Assembly (NCBI GenBank): GCA_030562195.1
Contig: CM060199.1
Coordinates: 9,940,338 to 10,004,337 of the forward strand
Source: Nipponacmea schrenckii
Lineage: Eukaryota; Mollusca; Gastropoda; Lottiidae
Length of the DNA: 64,000 nucleotides
Direction: 5' to 3'
In this document: piece after piece, positions 1-13,415 of the stretch
Layout of the letters: every line of letters begins with the position of its first letter
How positions within the stretch are numbered: position 1 is the stretch's first letter
Translations under genes and position numbers: made by a program
Notes under the pieces: generated by a model
What the model saw: the letters and a program-made list of their open reading frames with translations, nothing else
Told to the model about the DNA's origin: nothing
Databases searched by the model: none

Positions 1-3000
1 GTAACTTAGGTGATGTCATCAAATACATCCTACGAATCAATAAGTTGTCTACTGAGTCGAATCGAAACGTAATTTCCGGTATAACATGTGTGACGTTCAG
101 GTATGATGATTTGATTTGTTACAAGTTGTAAATAATAGGCTTACTTTCGCTAAGTTGAGTTTGTTATTAGAAAATTTAGATACGGATTGAGTTTGGAATA
201 ACGACATTAACCCTACGCAGCTCGGGCCGTTTTATTTCAGCTTCCAGTATTTTGGTTTTAGCTGTAAGATCATGTGATTAAAATGCAATAAGATTTACAA
301 CCTTCCGTTGAATCGCATTGAAATACCTGACTGCTTTATGAAGCATAAACATTTACACGATGAATTACATAAAATATAGACATATTCACGTTGTTCTGAT
401 TGTTACGCTTTCTTCAACAATTGAATCCAATAAGTCAATAATTGTAGACTCAGTTACAACAGTGTCAGGGTCGTAAAACTTTAAACCATCAAAGTAAAAA
501 CAAGTCAATATAGGCATTTTTTCAATACATTGATTCTAAGAATCATACGGTGCAGGCTGTGTATGAAAACATTGCAACATATTTTACTACTTTCTCTTTC
601 ATTCTTTCTTGCTTTGTAGGACTCTATTCACATCGCATAATTCACAGGTTCAGTGTCTTACCGAAAGGACTGCCTGAATTACAGTATATATTTGGAGACT
701 TACTTCAGCACATAGGATACCATGCTATGTAGATCTCTCCTGTAAAGGCAAAGTTAAGAGAGCCTTGGCCATAACTTAAAAAATATATTACCGAATATAT
801 TTATTATATAAATTACTATGAGTAGAAAAAACACTAGCACGTGGTCAAAAATACCATGATGGTCATGTGACTTTTGACTGGCATGCGTTAGTGATATTTT
901 AAGGTCGTGTCGGATGTCCGTACAATCTGGTCGAAATAAAACATACGGATACATGAGTATTGACAAAGAATATTCCGCATTTTTGACGTATTCAAAAGAT
1001 GTTTCGTCCCAGAGATACAAATATTAATACAGTCCATATGATTTGTAATTAATACAAAATGGTTATTCGCATCAAAGGGAATAACTGGTGTCCATTTGGT
1101 CGGTTAGAATAATAGTTACCAACGGTCAAGGCAAACCAAGATTAACAAGGCTACAGTTGTTTGTTTTTTAGATTTTAATATATTTTCTCTTAAGACTCGG
1201 ATTTGTTTAAGAAAAGGAGCAACATCAGAAATGCGACAACCAAAACTAAGTCACCTATATTCATATAACCACCTTTTTTTTACGCATTTGTGAATGTTAA
1301 GTTATTTCATATCTTTTGTATAACGGACACTAACATTGTTTCTTGCATATTATCAACATAAATTACTCATGTTATTATCTCATAGCAATGTCAAATTATG
1401 CTAAGAATGTGTGAAAAATAGTAAGTTAATACCAACACGTGAGTCTTAATTGTAGTTTAAAATATCAAAATTGCATGCAACTGGTAAATTACATAAATAG
1501 ACAACAATGGAAAAATGATTCCATCATATATGGCACGCCTGGGCACTTGTAAACTGTTTAGACAAACTAGTGATTTCCTACGTTACAGATGGGCCCCATT
1601 CCGTTATATTTTCAGTATCATTTTGAAATATTAATAGATGTCAAAGTTGAAAGAAGAACTTATTGAATCGTGGGTGATCTGATCACAAGAGTTCAAATAA
1701 TCAGTAAGGTCATCGTTGTATTCAACTACATTTTCAAACAATTATCATTCCATATCGGTTCTGTTTCTCTTCACAATCTGGGTTGGGTTCAACAAGTGCA
1801 AAACATACCTCTGTCTTTTCAATTATTCTTTGTTTCTAATTTTAACTGCACCAAGTTGCACCTTGGTATCACATAACAGTTGTTGAAAGTTCGGCAATTC
1901 GTTGCCTTTGTTACGTTTAATTTACCTGATTTATCAACATTAAACGTAGCCCAAGACTTTATTCATTCTGATGATCCGAAGAAAACTGGTGATTGAAAAG
2001 ATGTTTAAAAGTTTTAAGGTGTTGTGGAATGAAATATTTGGAATTATATGTCTGTATTCAATCGTTTGGTAATTTCTGTGTGATTTTCCTTCTCTAAAAT
2101 TTGGCATTAAAAGCTTGGAAGCTTCAACGATGACTAATTTCGGAGAACATGCCATTTCAATTCTTACAAATATTCTTTGGTACCTAGGGTATATTAAAGT
2201 TTTGTTTCTTGCCCTGTGTGCTTTCCATGCATCATAATTCAGCTTTGAAAACCTTAAAAGATTATGAACAATGAATTGAGTTATGTCGCAATATAGTCTG
2301 TGGGTTATTTTTTAAAAAATATTTTTGCTCTGCTTTGAAATATGTTTCAAATCTTATCTTTAAACTTCATCAAAAGCTGACTTTTCAACCTTCTTCAGAA
2401 CAATACAGCACTAACAGTGCACCGACTCACCGATTGCACCTTGTGGTATTAACTATAAATACTCCAGACAAGGTAAAATAAATCTTATTGTTTAACAGGT
2501 AGAGCGAGAAAACAAGACACCCTGTAGAGATAAGGTCAGGCGATGACCAGGTAGTAGGGGAACTAGTCGAATCTGGGAATAATTAGGGTTGATTTTATGT
2601 TGATGATGACTTCCAGAGATGTTTTTACCTTCAATCACACCAATTATGAGCCGATTAGGTCTCTCCCACGTGTCTGTAGTACCAATCTGTAAACATAGTC
2701 TGAAAATATTATGGTTACTCGCACTCCTTTATAGGCCAATCTTTTCCTCGAAATCTATATCAAACGACCAAAACTTGCGTATCGAAGAGAATTGTGGTCA
2801 AAGGTCATCACAAGACCCCTTTATTATAAATTTGAAAAAACACCTTGATGCTTTTTGATAAAATTTGATTTTAAAATTTCGTAATGTAATATCATCAGTA
2901 AATTTTTCGTTCGCATCCTGTATTCCATCTCATTTCAATGTGGAATTGTATTCTATTACCTCCCTTTTCTAACACTTACAATTATCTCCCTTGTTAAGGA

Positions 3001-3479
3001 TTCTCTTCACCTGTTTTCTACAGTTATATATACAGATTACTCAAATGAAGGTAATTTTAGTCATGAAGGTTACTTACATTTTGGTAATTGTAGAGTTCTT
3101 ACTGTCAACATGTGTATTTTAACTGTCTAATTTTACATTTCACTGAACAGTTTTAATTCTTGAAAAAACAATCAGTAATTTAACCAAATAAAACGCCAGT
3201 TTTCTATGGGTCATACGATAATTGATGGTCAAAAATCAAGCTCATCAGGCAGCATGCCAGAGCAGCTTGTACTCAAAGGATAGTGAGTAAGAGTCTGTTG
3301 TGACTCTTAACCAGTGAAGGTTCACGAATGTAAAACATATGTAGCCTCACTGAGATTAGGTGGATTGCTGACATAAAACCACCCCAGGCGATTCGCTTAT
3401 TTCTGAAGTGATATTGTCTTTTTGAATCTCATTTAGAGAACTACCCAGCAACCAAATAGAGGAAGTTTATACTTAAATG
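1..3479. other. AT-rich non-coding stretch
   Basis: No frame longer than 88 codons, no repeat family and no splice-bounded coding stretch recognised. Two isolated CACGTG motifs at 1436 and 2667. Confidence 0.6.
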
Positions 3480-3782
3480 CATCTTCACAATGTCAAGATA
3501 TTACGAATTTCGTCTTATACCTTTACATCAATGGGAACTTCTCTTGTATAACGGAAATTTATGATTGATTGGATTGTAGAGAAGTGCTTATGATGCCTCC
3601 GGCGTCAATCTCTTATCAAAATGGCAGCCTGTGTAACAACTAGTTCTCGTCTGCGCTGTGCGTTATCATTTACAGAAGAATATGGTGTTAATTTCTTACC
3701 CATAAAAATATACACGAGAAATGCCTTTTGATGACAAGAGTTACAGACCTACAGTTAGGAATGCCTTGACACTGTGAAGATG
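3480..3782. mobile_element. MITE family A, copy 1 (303 bp)
   Basis: The left end, CATCTTCACAATGTCAAG, and the right end, whose reverse complement is CATCTTCACAGTGTCAAG, form 18-bp inverted repeats with one mismatch. The interior has no coding frame. It shares an inner block (TGATTGGATTGTA) and the left 50 bp with copy 2 at 4669-4960. No clear target duplication can be read. Confidence 0.6.
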
Positions 3783-4668
3783 ATTATATTGAGAAGTCGA
3801 GCTGGTAGACTAGCTTACATTTACCGAAGTGCACTTGCCGGGAGAAGAATGTTTTAATTTCCTAACGTTTGAAAATCATACAGTGATTCTGTAAACAAAG
3901 AAATTAGCTACAGTCCTATATTCCATTCGCACTTACTCAATATTCATATTGCTAGCATTTAACCAAATTCCTAACATCGACGATGTATGTAATGTTTTTA
4001 CTTTCAAAACGTTGTCATTTTTCTTACAAATTGTTAACATAAATTCTAGAGATATTTTGTTGATAGTTGTGTTATATATTTGTTTTACATGTTGTATATT
4101 ATTGTCTCTGCTCATGCTATGTCGACATGTTTGTCATCAGGGAGTTATTTCAGTTCGTCATTATGATGTACAATGTATATATAGCGGTAAGCTATGCATC
4201 TGTTCTCCATACACCCTTCACATTTCAGTCCATCGAACAAACTAATTTGAGAAAATGTAGGTAAAAGGCAGAGTCCTTATATGTAGGCCTACCAAGTATC
4301 TAAAATAACTTTTATAATATCGAATTGACGTAGAAGGCTCGAAATGAAAAACAATTCACGCTGTTGTACCACTGTATATGCCCGTGTGTTGCTAGTATAC
4401 TTGTTAAGATTAAATAAAATGTTTCGCGTACTATTCTTCTGTATCTATTATGCTATATTGTATACGAATGGTACAGATAAAGAAGCCGGTTTTGTTCTTG
4501 AGACTGACAGAGTCATGATAACTTATCCTTAAATCTATGCATGCTTAAATGACAGGTAAATACCAAATGCTAGCAAGGCTGTATCCAGTATATATCACAT
4601 TGAGAGATATTAGTCAAATGGCAAATATATTCATCTACTTTATTTATGATGGACGATTTCGCTTTAAG
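3783..4668. other. Non-coding gap between two family A MITEs
   Basis: Overlapping short frames on both strands (up to 98 codons, 3949-4245) fit chance in AT-rich DNA. Nothing recognised. Confidence 0.5.
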
Positions 4669-4960
4669 CACCTTCGCAATGTTAAGGTATTGCGAGATTC
4701 GTTTTATTCTTGACATCATAAGGCATTTTTCATGTATCACGGAAGCTTGTAAATTAAGTAATTTGATTGGATTGTATGCTAGGAATGTGCTCTGATTATA
4801 TTCGTTAGAATGCAATTAGCTGCATCCTAGAATATTTCTAGAAAATTTCAGCCAATTCAAATCAAATCACAAAATTGTATAGTTGGGTTAGTTTTAACAC
4901 ACTTTATGGAAATATCAGAAAACGCACTCGAGATGATTATACCTTGACATTGTGAAGATG
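4669..4960. mobile_element. MITE family A, copy 2 (292 bp)
   Basis: It begins CACCTTCGCAATGTTAAG and ends with the reverse complement of CATCTTCACAATGTCAAG. It aligns with copy 1 over both ends and an internal TTGATTGGATTGTA block, at about 75% in the left 50 bp. It lies less than 1 kb from copy 1 in the same orientation. Confidence 0.6.
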
Positions 4961-7900
4961 TACTTCAAAGAGCTGTGTTATTGCTTACTGTTTAGTACAT
5001 TATTTATTGGTGTACTTGTTTTCCTATTATTTTCTTACCTTCATTAGTGGTTATTATCAGCATTGTTATATAATGTGCTCAACTGTATTTTAGTGAGGCT
5101 TTGAACCTTATATACTTACAAGCCCATGGCTAAAGGGGAGGGTGGTGGTTTGTGCCCCCCGAATATTTTAAAAACGTTCTGTTTTAAGGGCCATATTTCG
5201 GAGTTGATGTTTGTCTCCTATTTACTAGAAATTGATGAATATTGCATTAACCTTATAATTTACCTTTTATTTCAATGCCTTTTCTTTGCGTGGTGGAGTA
5301 CCAAGAAAAAAAAAGTCGTCAGTTTTACTTTCAATCGCGGATAATTCTGTGCACACATGGATTTGACGGATCAAATTTCGACGGTGCAGCTGTCACAATT
5401 ACTTATTAGCTTAGCTAATGATATAATTGATCAAGCGCACCGTACATACGCACTCTGTCATAATATATTCATGTATGTTTTAATGCCCGTTGAATCAAAT
5501 ACCATATCCAGATTAGCCTCAAAACGATAAGCCAGAGTACAGAGTAAAATAAAATAGTCTTTCGGACTATCATCAAAATTGCAGAATGGACGATAAGAGC
5601 TAATTTCTGTCTCGGATGGTTTTCATTATATAATGTATAATAATGAAATCAAGGTGAAAGCAATTAACCATGGGTAAAATATCTACTATATCGTAGTATT
5701 ATCTTGTTTTACGCATTTACTACAAGTTCATGAAGAGTTGTGGCAGACTTTTCAGATGCTAAAAGATGACACGCTTTTATCCAGCGCACTCTTTACTTTC
5801 TGTATGTAGTTTTGCTTAGTGCCCTTACCGCTAGATTTAAAACGTGTCCCTGAGGCTGAATTTGCTACAGCGAGATTCGCTACAGCTTTTAGGTCCAACC
5901 TTAACTAAGAAACTTGTACAAGTTTCCACCAAACTGATACGTGATATCCATTATAATATCCACAATTCTTTCTCGACTTATTTTTATTATGAGTTAGTTA
6001 GGTCGTTGCCTCAAAGTTTGAAAAATGATTTACAATCTTACGTTCACGTACATTATAGTTTTAACATCAAACGAATCCATAAGCATGACTGAAATCTTTC
6101 GAAAACCTAACGTTTGATTTACAGCCAAATTCTTTCCAATTCGCGCCTTGTTTTCTGTCAAATTTCAAACAAATTTTTTGCAAATTTATTTTCTTTTTTT
6201 CTGTCTTTAATGAATTTATTTGTTAGAAAAGTGTGAATTTGATTGTAATAGAGAGAAATATTTGGTTACAAAAATACTTCAAGATTAGATAATTTTATTC
6301 ACAGACATTTTAACATATTCTGAGGTTCCAACAACATGTAACAATCTGCCACCGTATCAACACCTCATACACAGTATTGTTAAACTGCTAATGGTGAAAG
6401 AATACTGTTGGGTTTGGTATATCATTGCGAACGGAATTGAACTATCATCTGAGCAAAAAGGTTTCAAGATTTCTCTTGACAGGAAGAAATTATAGTTAGA
6501 AAGCAAATCTAATTTTAGAAACCTTTCTTTAAGCATTTTTTAACATAGTAAGGGGTGGGTAGAGAGGTGAGGTTTATGTAGATCTTTCCAAACCATCCCA
6601 AAGTGGCTGTATAGTTTTACTCTCAACTTTTAAATTGGGTTTCCTCCTCACCACCCCACAGCTGCAACTAGTTTTTCCTTCATATATTTAACTATTGGTG
6701 TTTTAAATCCTAATTAAACGCAATAGGTGAGAAAATGTTCTTAGTGTACGACTACCCTGACCGAATCTTTGACATAAGACCACCGCCATCTATTTTCACC
6801 TGACTGTCTCTATAAATCAATCTTCTTTATCCCGAGACTAAATTGATATCTGATACTTGACGAGCTTTCACCAAATTTAATCAAATTAATCTTCGTTCTT
6901 CAAAGACAAGTCGACAATACCGATTATAAGAAGTATAGTTAATATTATAAGAGGGCGTTATACAGAGTAGATAGGGTGTAAAGAAGAGGGGCCCGAGCAA
7001 CAAAGGAGAATTGGGTTTCAAACTAATACCCATATACGGGACTTTTAAAAGGGGGTATTTTTCAGAATTAAAACGTTTTTGCTCATGTCCTCTTTCATTT
7101 TCATATTCTACTAGTCATCGTTACCCAAACTCAAAGTAGGAGAACTATGTGTTTCGTCCTATTTTTCACCATAGTACCATAGTTTCCAGCAATTAGTTCC
7201 ACGATAAGTCTAAGTTACCAAGATGGGTCCAAAAACTACAATAGTGACACGATGTGTAAACGTTATAATGCAATCTCTTCCATGCAAGTGTTACACGTAA
7301 AAAACTAAATCTTGAACTTTAAGTGATAATTATTAATGTACAAACATTTTTTTTTTCAAATTAAACTTGAAATTTATGCATTTTTCACTATCTGCTTGTA
7401 CATAAAAACACATTTAAAAATAGGGTGAAATTTAAAGTGTATAATATAGTAAAGAATCGTTGAAGCAGAACAGTAGAGTATAAAAACAGGTATTAAATAA
7501 TGAGATTTTAAATGACGATGATGATGATAATAATGATGATGACGACGAGGATTCTGCTTTGTGGTACACCTGTCGATAACTCTTGTCGACATGTGATGGA
7601 ATGTACAACCTGTCCTCTAACCCACCTGCCGGCCCTTCAGTCTCCCTTACAATACATGCTCATTTTATAGAATTGAATTTTGAAATAAGGGTTGCAGCGA
7701 CCCACTTTGTCTCGATTCAACAATATCAAAATACTGATTAGAATACATCTGGCTATTCTATTTATCCCTCCCTCTTCTATAATTTGTGCTCAGATAATGT
7801 GAATTGAAGATGACGATAGCTTCAGGTATTGCAATCAACTTTTTGAATTCTTATGTCACTTCGGCTTTTAAATTCATATTCTTATCACAGTGCACGTTAA

Positions 7901-10900
7901 CCTGAGGACGACCTATATTTTGACGGTTAGCTGCTTTTTTGTATGACGGTGTGAGATAGTTATGTTTTATTTACGAGCAGAGTGCTGTTGTAGTTGTTGG
8001 CATATTTGGAATTCTGATTATAGGTTCAGCTCATTAGTTATAATTTGTCGACTTCTTAATTTTACATTTTTAACAGTTATATGGTCGTTATTTTCATTGA
8101 GCTGATATCGAATTTGAATTGACGAACAGATTTGTATCAGCAAGGCTTCTTTTTTAGCCATAATATTTAATTTTCAATTAAAATTCTTCCAGAACTTGTC
8201 TTGAATGCTTTAGTATTTCGCATACAGTGTATTTTTAAAAGTTTTAAGTGACGGAGATACAGGAGTAAGAACAACTTCTCTGATATATTTTCACTGATGT
8301 ACCATTATTTTCACCTGCCTTCTGATCACTCACCATGTCCCAGTAATATATTAATTGTTTACATTCAGCTATAGTAGATCAATCATAACTTACAAAGATC
8401 ACCTTTCATTGTTTAGAATTCTCATACACACAATATCTTCAGGGCTGGCGATCCGGTGAGTTTACAATGAAAACAAGTTCTATCTGATTGAAATCCGAGA
8501 GGACCTAGACATATTCCAGCCAAACAATTCATCACCTATCATCAAAACAGTGGTGGCGATTCAATGGATTTCATGGTGGTTTATTTCAACAATGATCTAA
8601 AAGGTAATTTATCTCGTGGTTAGTCACTGAGTAATTTATTTTCAGTCAAATATTGGTGATAATTTCTTACATTTAACATCTTAATGACCTATTAAAGCAT
8701 CACCCCCTACCACGTGGGACGAATCTAAACCATGGGTCTCTTTTACCTTAACTGTCCTTCCATACACTCCTGTCAAAACTACTATGAACCATTAAAGCTT
8801 AATGCTTAAACTTAAAGAAGCTAACACATTTTCATATCATATATCAGTACTTTAGATTTTTCGAAAAGAAATTGCCTCACAATCAAATCAGGGCAACCCT
8901 GGCTGGGCATACTAGTACATTGGGTCAGATTTTAGCCACAGGGTCAAATGTTGTATATTGTATATGTATACATGCCTCTTTAAACCCCAGGAAAACACCC
9001 CGTAACAAGTCATCTCTGTATGCCATCCCCATTAATTTGGTCACACCTATTGAAGCCTGTGTGTAATATGATGATAATATAGGGTCATTATCAAGATGGC
9101 TTTATGAAAGGTGTTATTCATAATACAATAATGTCTAAAAGTTATTACTGGAACCATAATAGAACCAGCCACGAAACGTTCTCTTCAATTATCACTGATA
9201 GCTGAGGTTTCCCTTTGTCATTTTTTTTTAAACAAGTTTAGTATTTTTAAAATATGAAATAAGACGTCAACATCATAAAAGTGTATAGCTTATCCTGCCC
9301 TCTGTCCAAATTATCTTAAAACCAAGATCGTTATAGTCTGACTTTGTTAAGGTTCTACAAATGATGCAAAATAGCGCTTGCAAACAAATATACCGAGGTA
9401 TATATATTGAAATACTCGATAAATAATATTTGACCACCATTTGATTTCAATTAATCCCAAGAACATTTTACATGATTTTGCATAAACCACCATTTCCGAC
9501 CAAACATGATTAGCGACATTTTAGTTAACTCAAAAAATATAAGGTAATTGTCTCAAAAAATTTTTTTTCTCGTGTTTGACAGAACAATTTCTAAACTATC
9601 TCGAAATATGAAAGACGGCGTTCAAGAAAGCAGGTAAGCGTCTAAATCACCAAACCATTCCATAATTACCTTCGCTAAGATCTATTTATATGCTAATAGC
9701 TGGCCATTATTCGGTAGAATTAAGTGTTTACCTTCCATCAGGTTCCCACACGTCTCAGATTACATGATGTAATTTATGGAATGTATCGCAATACTGTTTC
9801 AAGGTAAACTCTTCTTGTCAGCTGTTCTTTTAAATGTTCTTTCTAATAAGGTGTGATTCCTATAGGCGTTAAAGTATGTGCCTGTCTTTGAATTGTATTG
9901 CAAGTTTATTAACCAATTTTGTATTCTTGGTTGACTTAATGATCCATATGCTTTGATTCTTGACAATTAAGCTTTAAGAAAAATGACTGTTTTCCTGACC
10001 GATGGACTAGCTAACCAGTACGACTACTAGCGTCTAAACAGAAATAGGGATAGGGCTTAAATTCTAGGCAAGTTATGTGCTAAGACATCTAATTTTCTTA
10101 GTTGTTCATCTGGTAATTTTGGCTCTAGCTTTGTCATTTCGGAAACCTCCAAATTTTGTCACTGGTGATATCATAGTATAGCCTTATATAGTGAGGAAAA
10201 TAAAATGTACAGACGAAGTAGATGTAAAATAATGGCAAATCTTATCTTTAATGTTCTTTCTCCTATCCAGCATTCCCACAGTGCCTATTAAATTCTACAG
10301 AAACCCAACAAACACAAGTCTTTACTTTGAGCTCATTAAAAATCCGATTAGATTTGACGATAACGTTCTTTTGTTGAATTCTTTTTGCATATATATTTGT
10401 TTGTCAAACACAAAACGGTATTATCTTTTTTATCACGAATGCAGTTTAGTGTATTGAAATATGCATTCGAAGCTATTATCATGGACTTTTAGACGACATT
10501 GTGAGCTTTGTTCTTTGATAACGTCAAAATACAGCCGAAGTTTCTAGAGTTAAATGTACACCTTATCTGGAGATGAAATTTTCGTTTAATTACTGTAAAA
10601 AGTAGAACGAATCAGTATTTGGTTTAATTTGAATGTCCTGGAAACTGTGAAGCCTTTAATGGTATTGATAATATTCGATTTGTTTTTGTGAGAAAAAGTC
10701 CTCATATTGAGAAAAATATAAAAGTTAAAAGAAAATTATAGTTTAACACCACACGACGCATACATTTCTAACAAATATTCTCAGAGAAGTTCACATGCTC
10801 AAAAACGAGAACACTACTGCGCTAATCATTGAATGATTTACAATTACAGTCAATAAACTCAGGTTAGAGGTCAGGCTTTCTAATTCTCTGGCCAATTGAC

Positions 10901-12735
10901 CACTGTGGTAGAATTGATTAGTTTCATAGTATCGAATCAGTTTAAGATTTCAAAACACTTTTCTTCACGTTTCACAATCTAATTTATTTCTTCTGATGTT
11001 TTCAATAAATTGTTATTTCCCTTAGCTTCATTTATCGCATTCAGTATTCAAGTTTTCTCCTTCAACAAGGTGTATTCGTTTGATGTTTCCCGACCCGTTC
11101 TCACCAGTCATTGACTCGATAATAAGAACACCTTCATTTGATAAGTCATAAAAAACTGGTCTTATTTTGTGGCCGTTGCAGATATTTACTGTTTAAAGCA
11201 CTAGTAAAAATTGTATTAGTTTTGGCCACTTCAGAATCCCTGAAACTAACTTGTGTACTGTTCGAGAGTACCTACCATCAGAAGACCTGCTCTGATGTTA
11301 CTTCAATGCAGACAATTTCATATGAGTTACAAATGGTAATACACCAAGAGTTATTTTTACCGAAAGTTTGTCATTAAAAAAAAAAGAAAGTCAACTTAAC
11401 ACTATGAAATTTTTCATCGATTTCTAAAATAAACATTTAATAATATTAGAATTTCTATCCGATTCACTGCTTTTCATGTTCGGTATTTTTCTTGTCGCAC
11501 ATAATTGCATGGAAAATTCATTTGTGTTCTCGGATGAGCTGTTTCGCTTTGTTCATTATATTTTTTTTTAATTCTATTTAGCACTATATAAACATAGAAA
11601 GACTTGTCAATAAGCTGACAATAATTAAATAACAATTAAAATAATGTGCAGTTTATGTCAACCAAACACATTAAATATTCAAGCTTGCCTTCATGTTGAC
11701 ATTAAAGTCACGGTATGCATTAAATGGTGGACAGAAAACACGTCATGAAACAGCTCTAAGACCCCGTCTTCATTAACAAAATTTAATTAGTTGAAAGTAA
11801 ATTTCTATGGAATTTCATTATAAATCTCGTGAGAGTTGACTTCTTAGCTGTTGATCATGAACAGGATTCGTTTTTTAATATAATCCATGATGATCTATTT
11901 ATTTGAAAGACTCAAATTTTTGAAATATTTTGAGTCATTTTAGTAAGGGGCTCATTTGCAAAATTTTAACCAAGATATCTAAAAATAAGATTTAATAAAA
12001 TATATTCATCAATTCAGTTGATAAGCCTTAATATAGAATCTACAATATAGAATCGTTTCGGATAGGAAATTTTAGAGATATATACAGCATAGCTTTTTAA
12101 TCGTTGTAACATAGTTTTATAGCCTTACCTACGGTAGCTTTAATTTTAATGTTAGATAAAAATCTATTAATAAAAAAGGTGAGAATACAAACAAACAATT
12201 AAAATTAATTATTGATGTGATTTGTTTAAGGATTTCAATAGCCTTTGTTGACTTTGACAATGTTCCATTGTAAGCGTTCAATTGACTTAAAGCAATTTTC
12301 ACTCCGATGTTTGATGCTGGGTTTTGATATGTTTGATTCAACTGTCGTGTTATTATCAATATTGATAAACCTTTACACTTGATATTAATGAGTTAATCAT
12401 ATGATGATGATACGATATATAAAGAATCCCATATTACTGAATAATATCTGTTTTTGTGGCAAATTGACCGTGACATGCCAGCGTATCAAGAATTCTCATA
12501 TTTGTTTACACCCCCTTCTGATTAAATCAATTACAACATGATTCACTTCATCCAAATAAAATGATTCGAATTTGCTCGTAATATAATATTCAATAAGCGT
12601 ATACATTTATATTTACGAATATATCGAATCGTGTTGATTGGCAGGTTTGAAAATCATGTGACATGTTTTTAATTGCAAAAAAATATTATTACAAATATAC
12701 CTGAACTTTAGATCTGTGTTATCTATTGATAAGAT
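4961..12735. other. Non-coding stretch left of the ligase region
   Basis: Contains the (GAT)n run at 7512-7550, a GC-rich patch at 5126-5165 ending in a C run and GAATATTTT, and a purine-rich patch near 6955-7080. An 82-codon frame at 5844-6092 looks protein-like but shows no known domain or start context. Otherwise nothing recognised. Confidence 0.5.
7512..7550. repeat. Imperfect (GAT)n microsatellite
   Basis: A run of GAT/GAC/AAT triplets about 39 bp long. Confidence 0.85.
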
Positions 12736-13306
12736 TAGTCCGAAACTTGCTGACTCTATTCCAAGCCTCTGATAGCTATTTGGACAGATATGGCCTGGGG
12801 AGAGTCAGAAAAACTAGGCACCAAAAACTTGGGATTTTCCGAACATCCGCGGGTGCGGGGGTTTTAAACGTATTTACAAACCTCGAAACCAGCAAAGCTT
12901 GATTTATTTGGAAAGATGGATGTTTTTGTAGTTCAATCATACCATCATTATCCCCCTACTTCACTCATGCCTGCGTCAAAGTTTTTTATCAAGAATTTCA
13001 ATCGCTCATTCGCCATTTCAATTTGCGCGCGCATCCAAAATTCCAACATTACTTGTTGATAAAATGAAAGTTTAAGACAGGCGTGACGTGAATGGTGAAA
13101 GGGGATAATGATGGTATGACTGAACTACAAAAACATCTATCTTTCCAAACTTATCGAGGCTTAGTGGATTCGAGGTATGTAAATACGTTTAAAACCCCGC
13201 GGAGGTGTGGAAAATCAAAAATTTTTGATGCCTAAAACTCGCCTCCAGTAATATCTGTCCAAATAGCTATCAGAGGCTTGGAATAGAGTCAGCAAGTTTC
13301 GGACTA
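12736..13306. mobile_element. 571-bp near-palindromic foldback element (MITE-like), TA-flanked
   Basis: The first 56 bp (from TAGTCCGAAACTTGC) are the exact reverse complement of the last 56 bp (ending GCAAGTTTCGGACTA). Inside these, arms of about 250 bp continue at roughly 80-85% complementarity, including matching blocks around TTTTAAACGTATTTACA and CATACCATCATTATCCCC. They surround a short loop near 13000-13045 with a GCGCGCGC run. TA at each end fits a Tc1/mariner-type target duplication, but TA is self-palindromic, so this is not decisive. An 8-bp GATAAGAT occurs at 12728-12735 and 13313-13320. No transposase is encoded, so the element is non-autonomous. Confidence 0.85.
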
Positions 13307-13409
13307 TGCTAAGATAAGATACCACACTTAAATACGATCTCATAACTTTTCAAGATGTCCTTGATCAGGTACTCGAATTTCCATAGTTCATAGGTAGATT
13401 CTTCTTGGT

Positions 13410-13415
13410 TTTATT
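13410..13415 (-). terminator. AATAAA polyadenylation signal overlapping the stop codon
   Basis: On the minus strand the stop codon reads within TAATAAAA, so the AATAAA hexamer begins inside the stop. Cleavage 10-30 nt further on would give a 3' UTR of only a few tens of nucleotides, ending before the foldback element whose edge is at 13306. A later, weaker signal cannot be excluded. Confidence 0.45.

Noticed and set aside
5844..6092. 82-codon plus frame resembling a helical domain
   Set aside because: No family recognised and no exon boundaries or start context.
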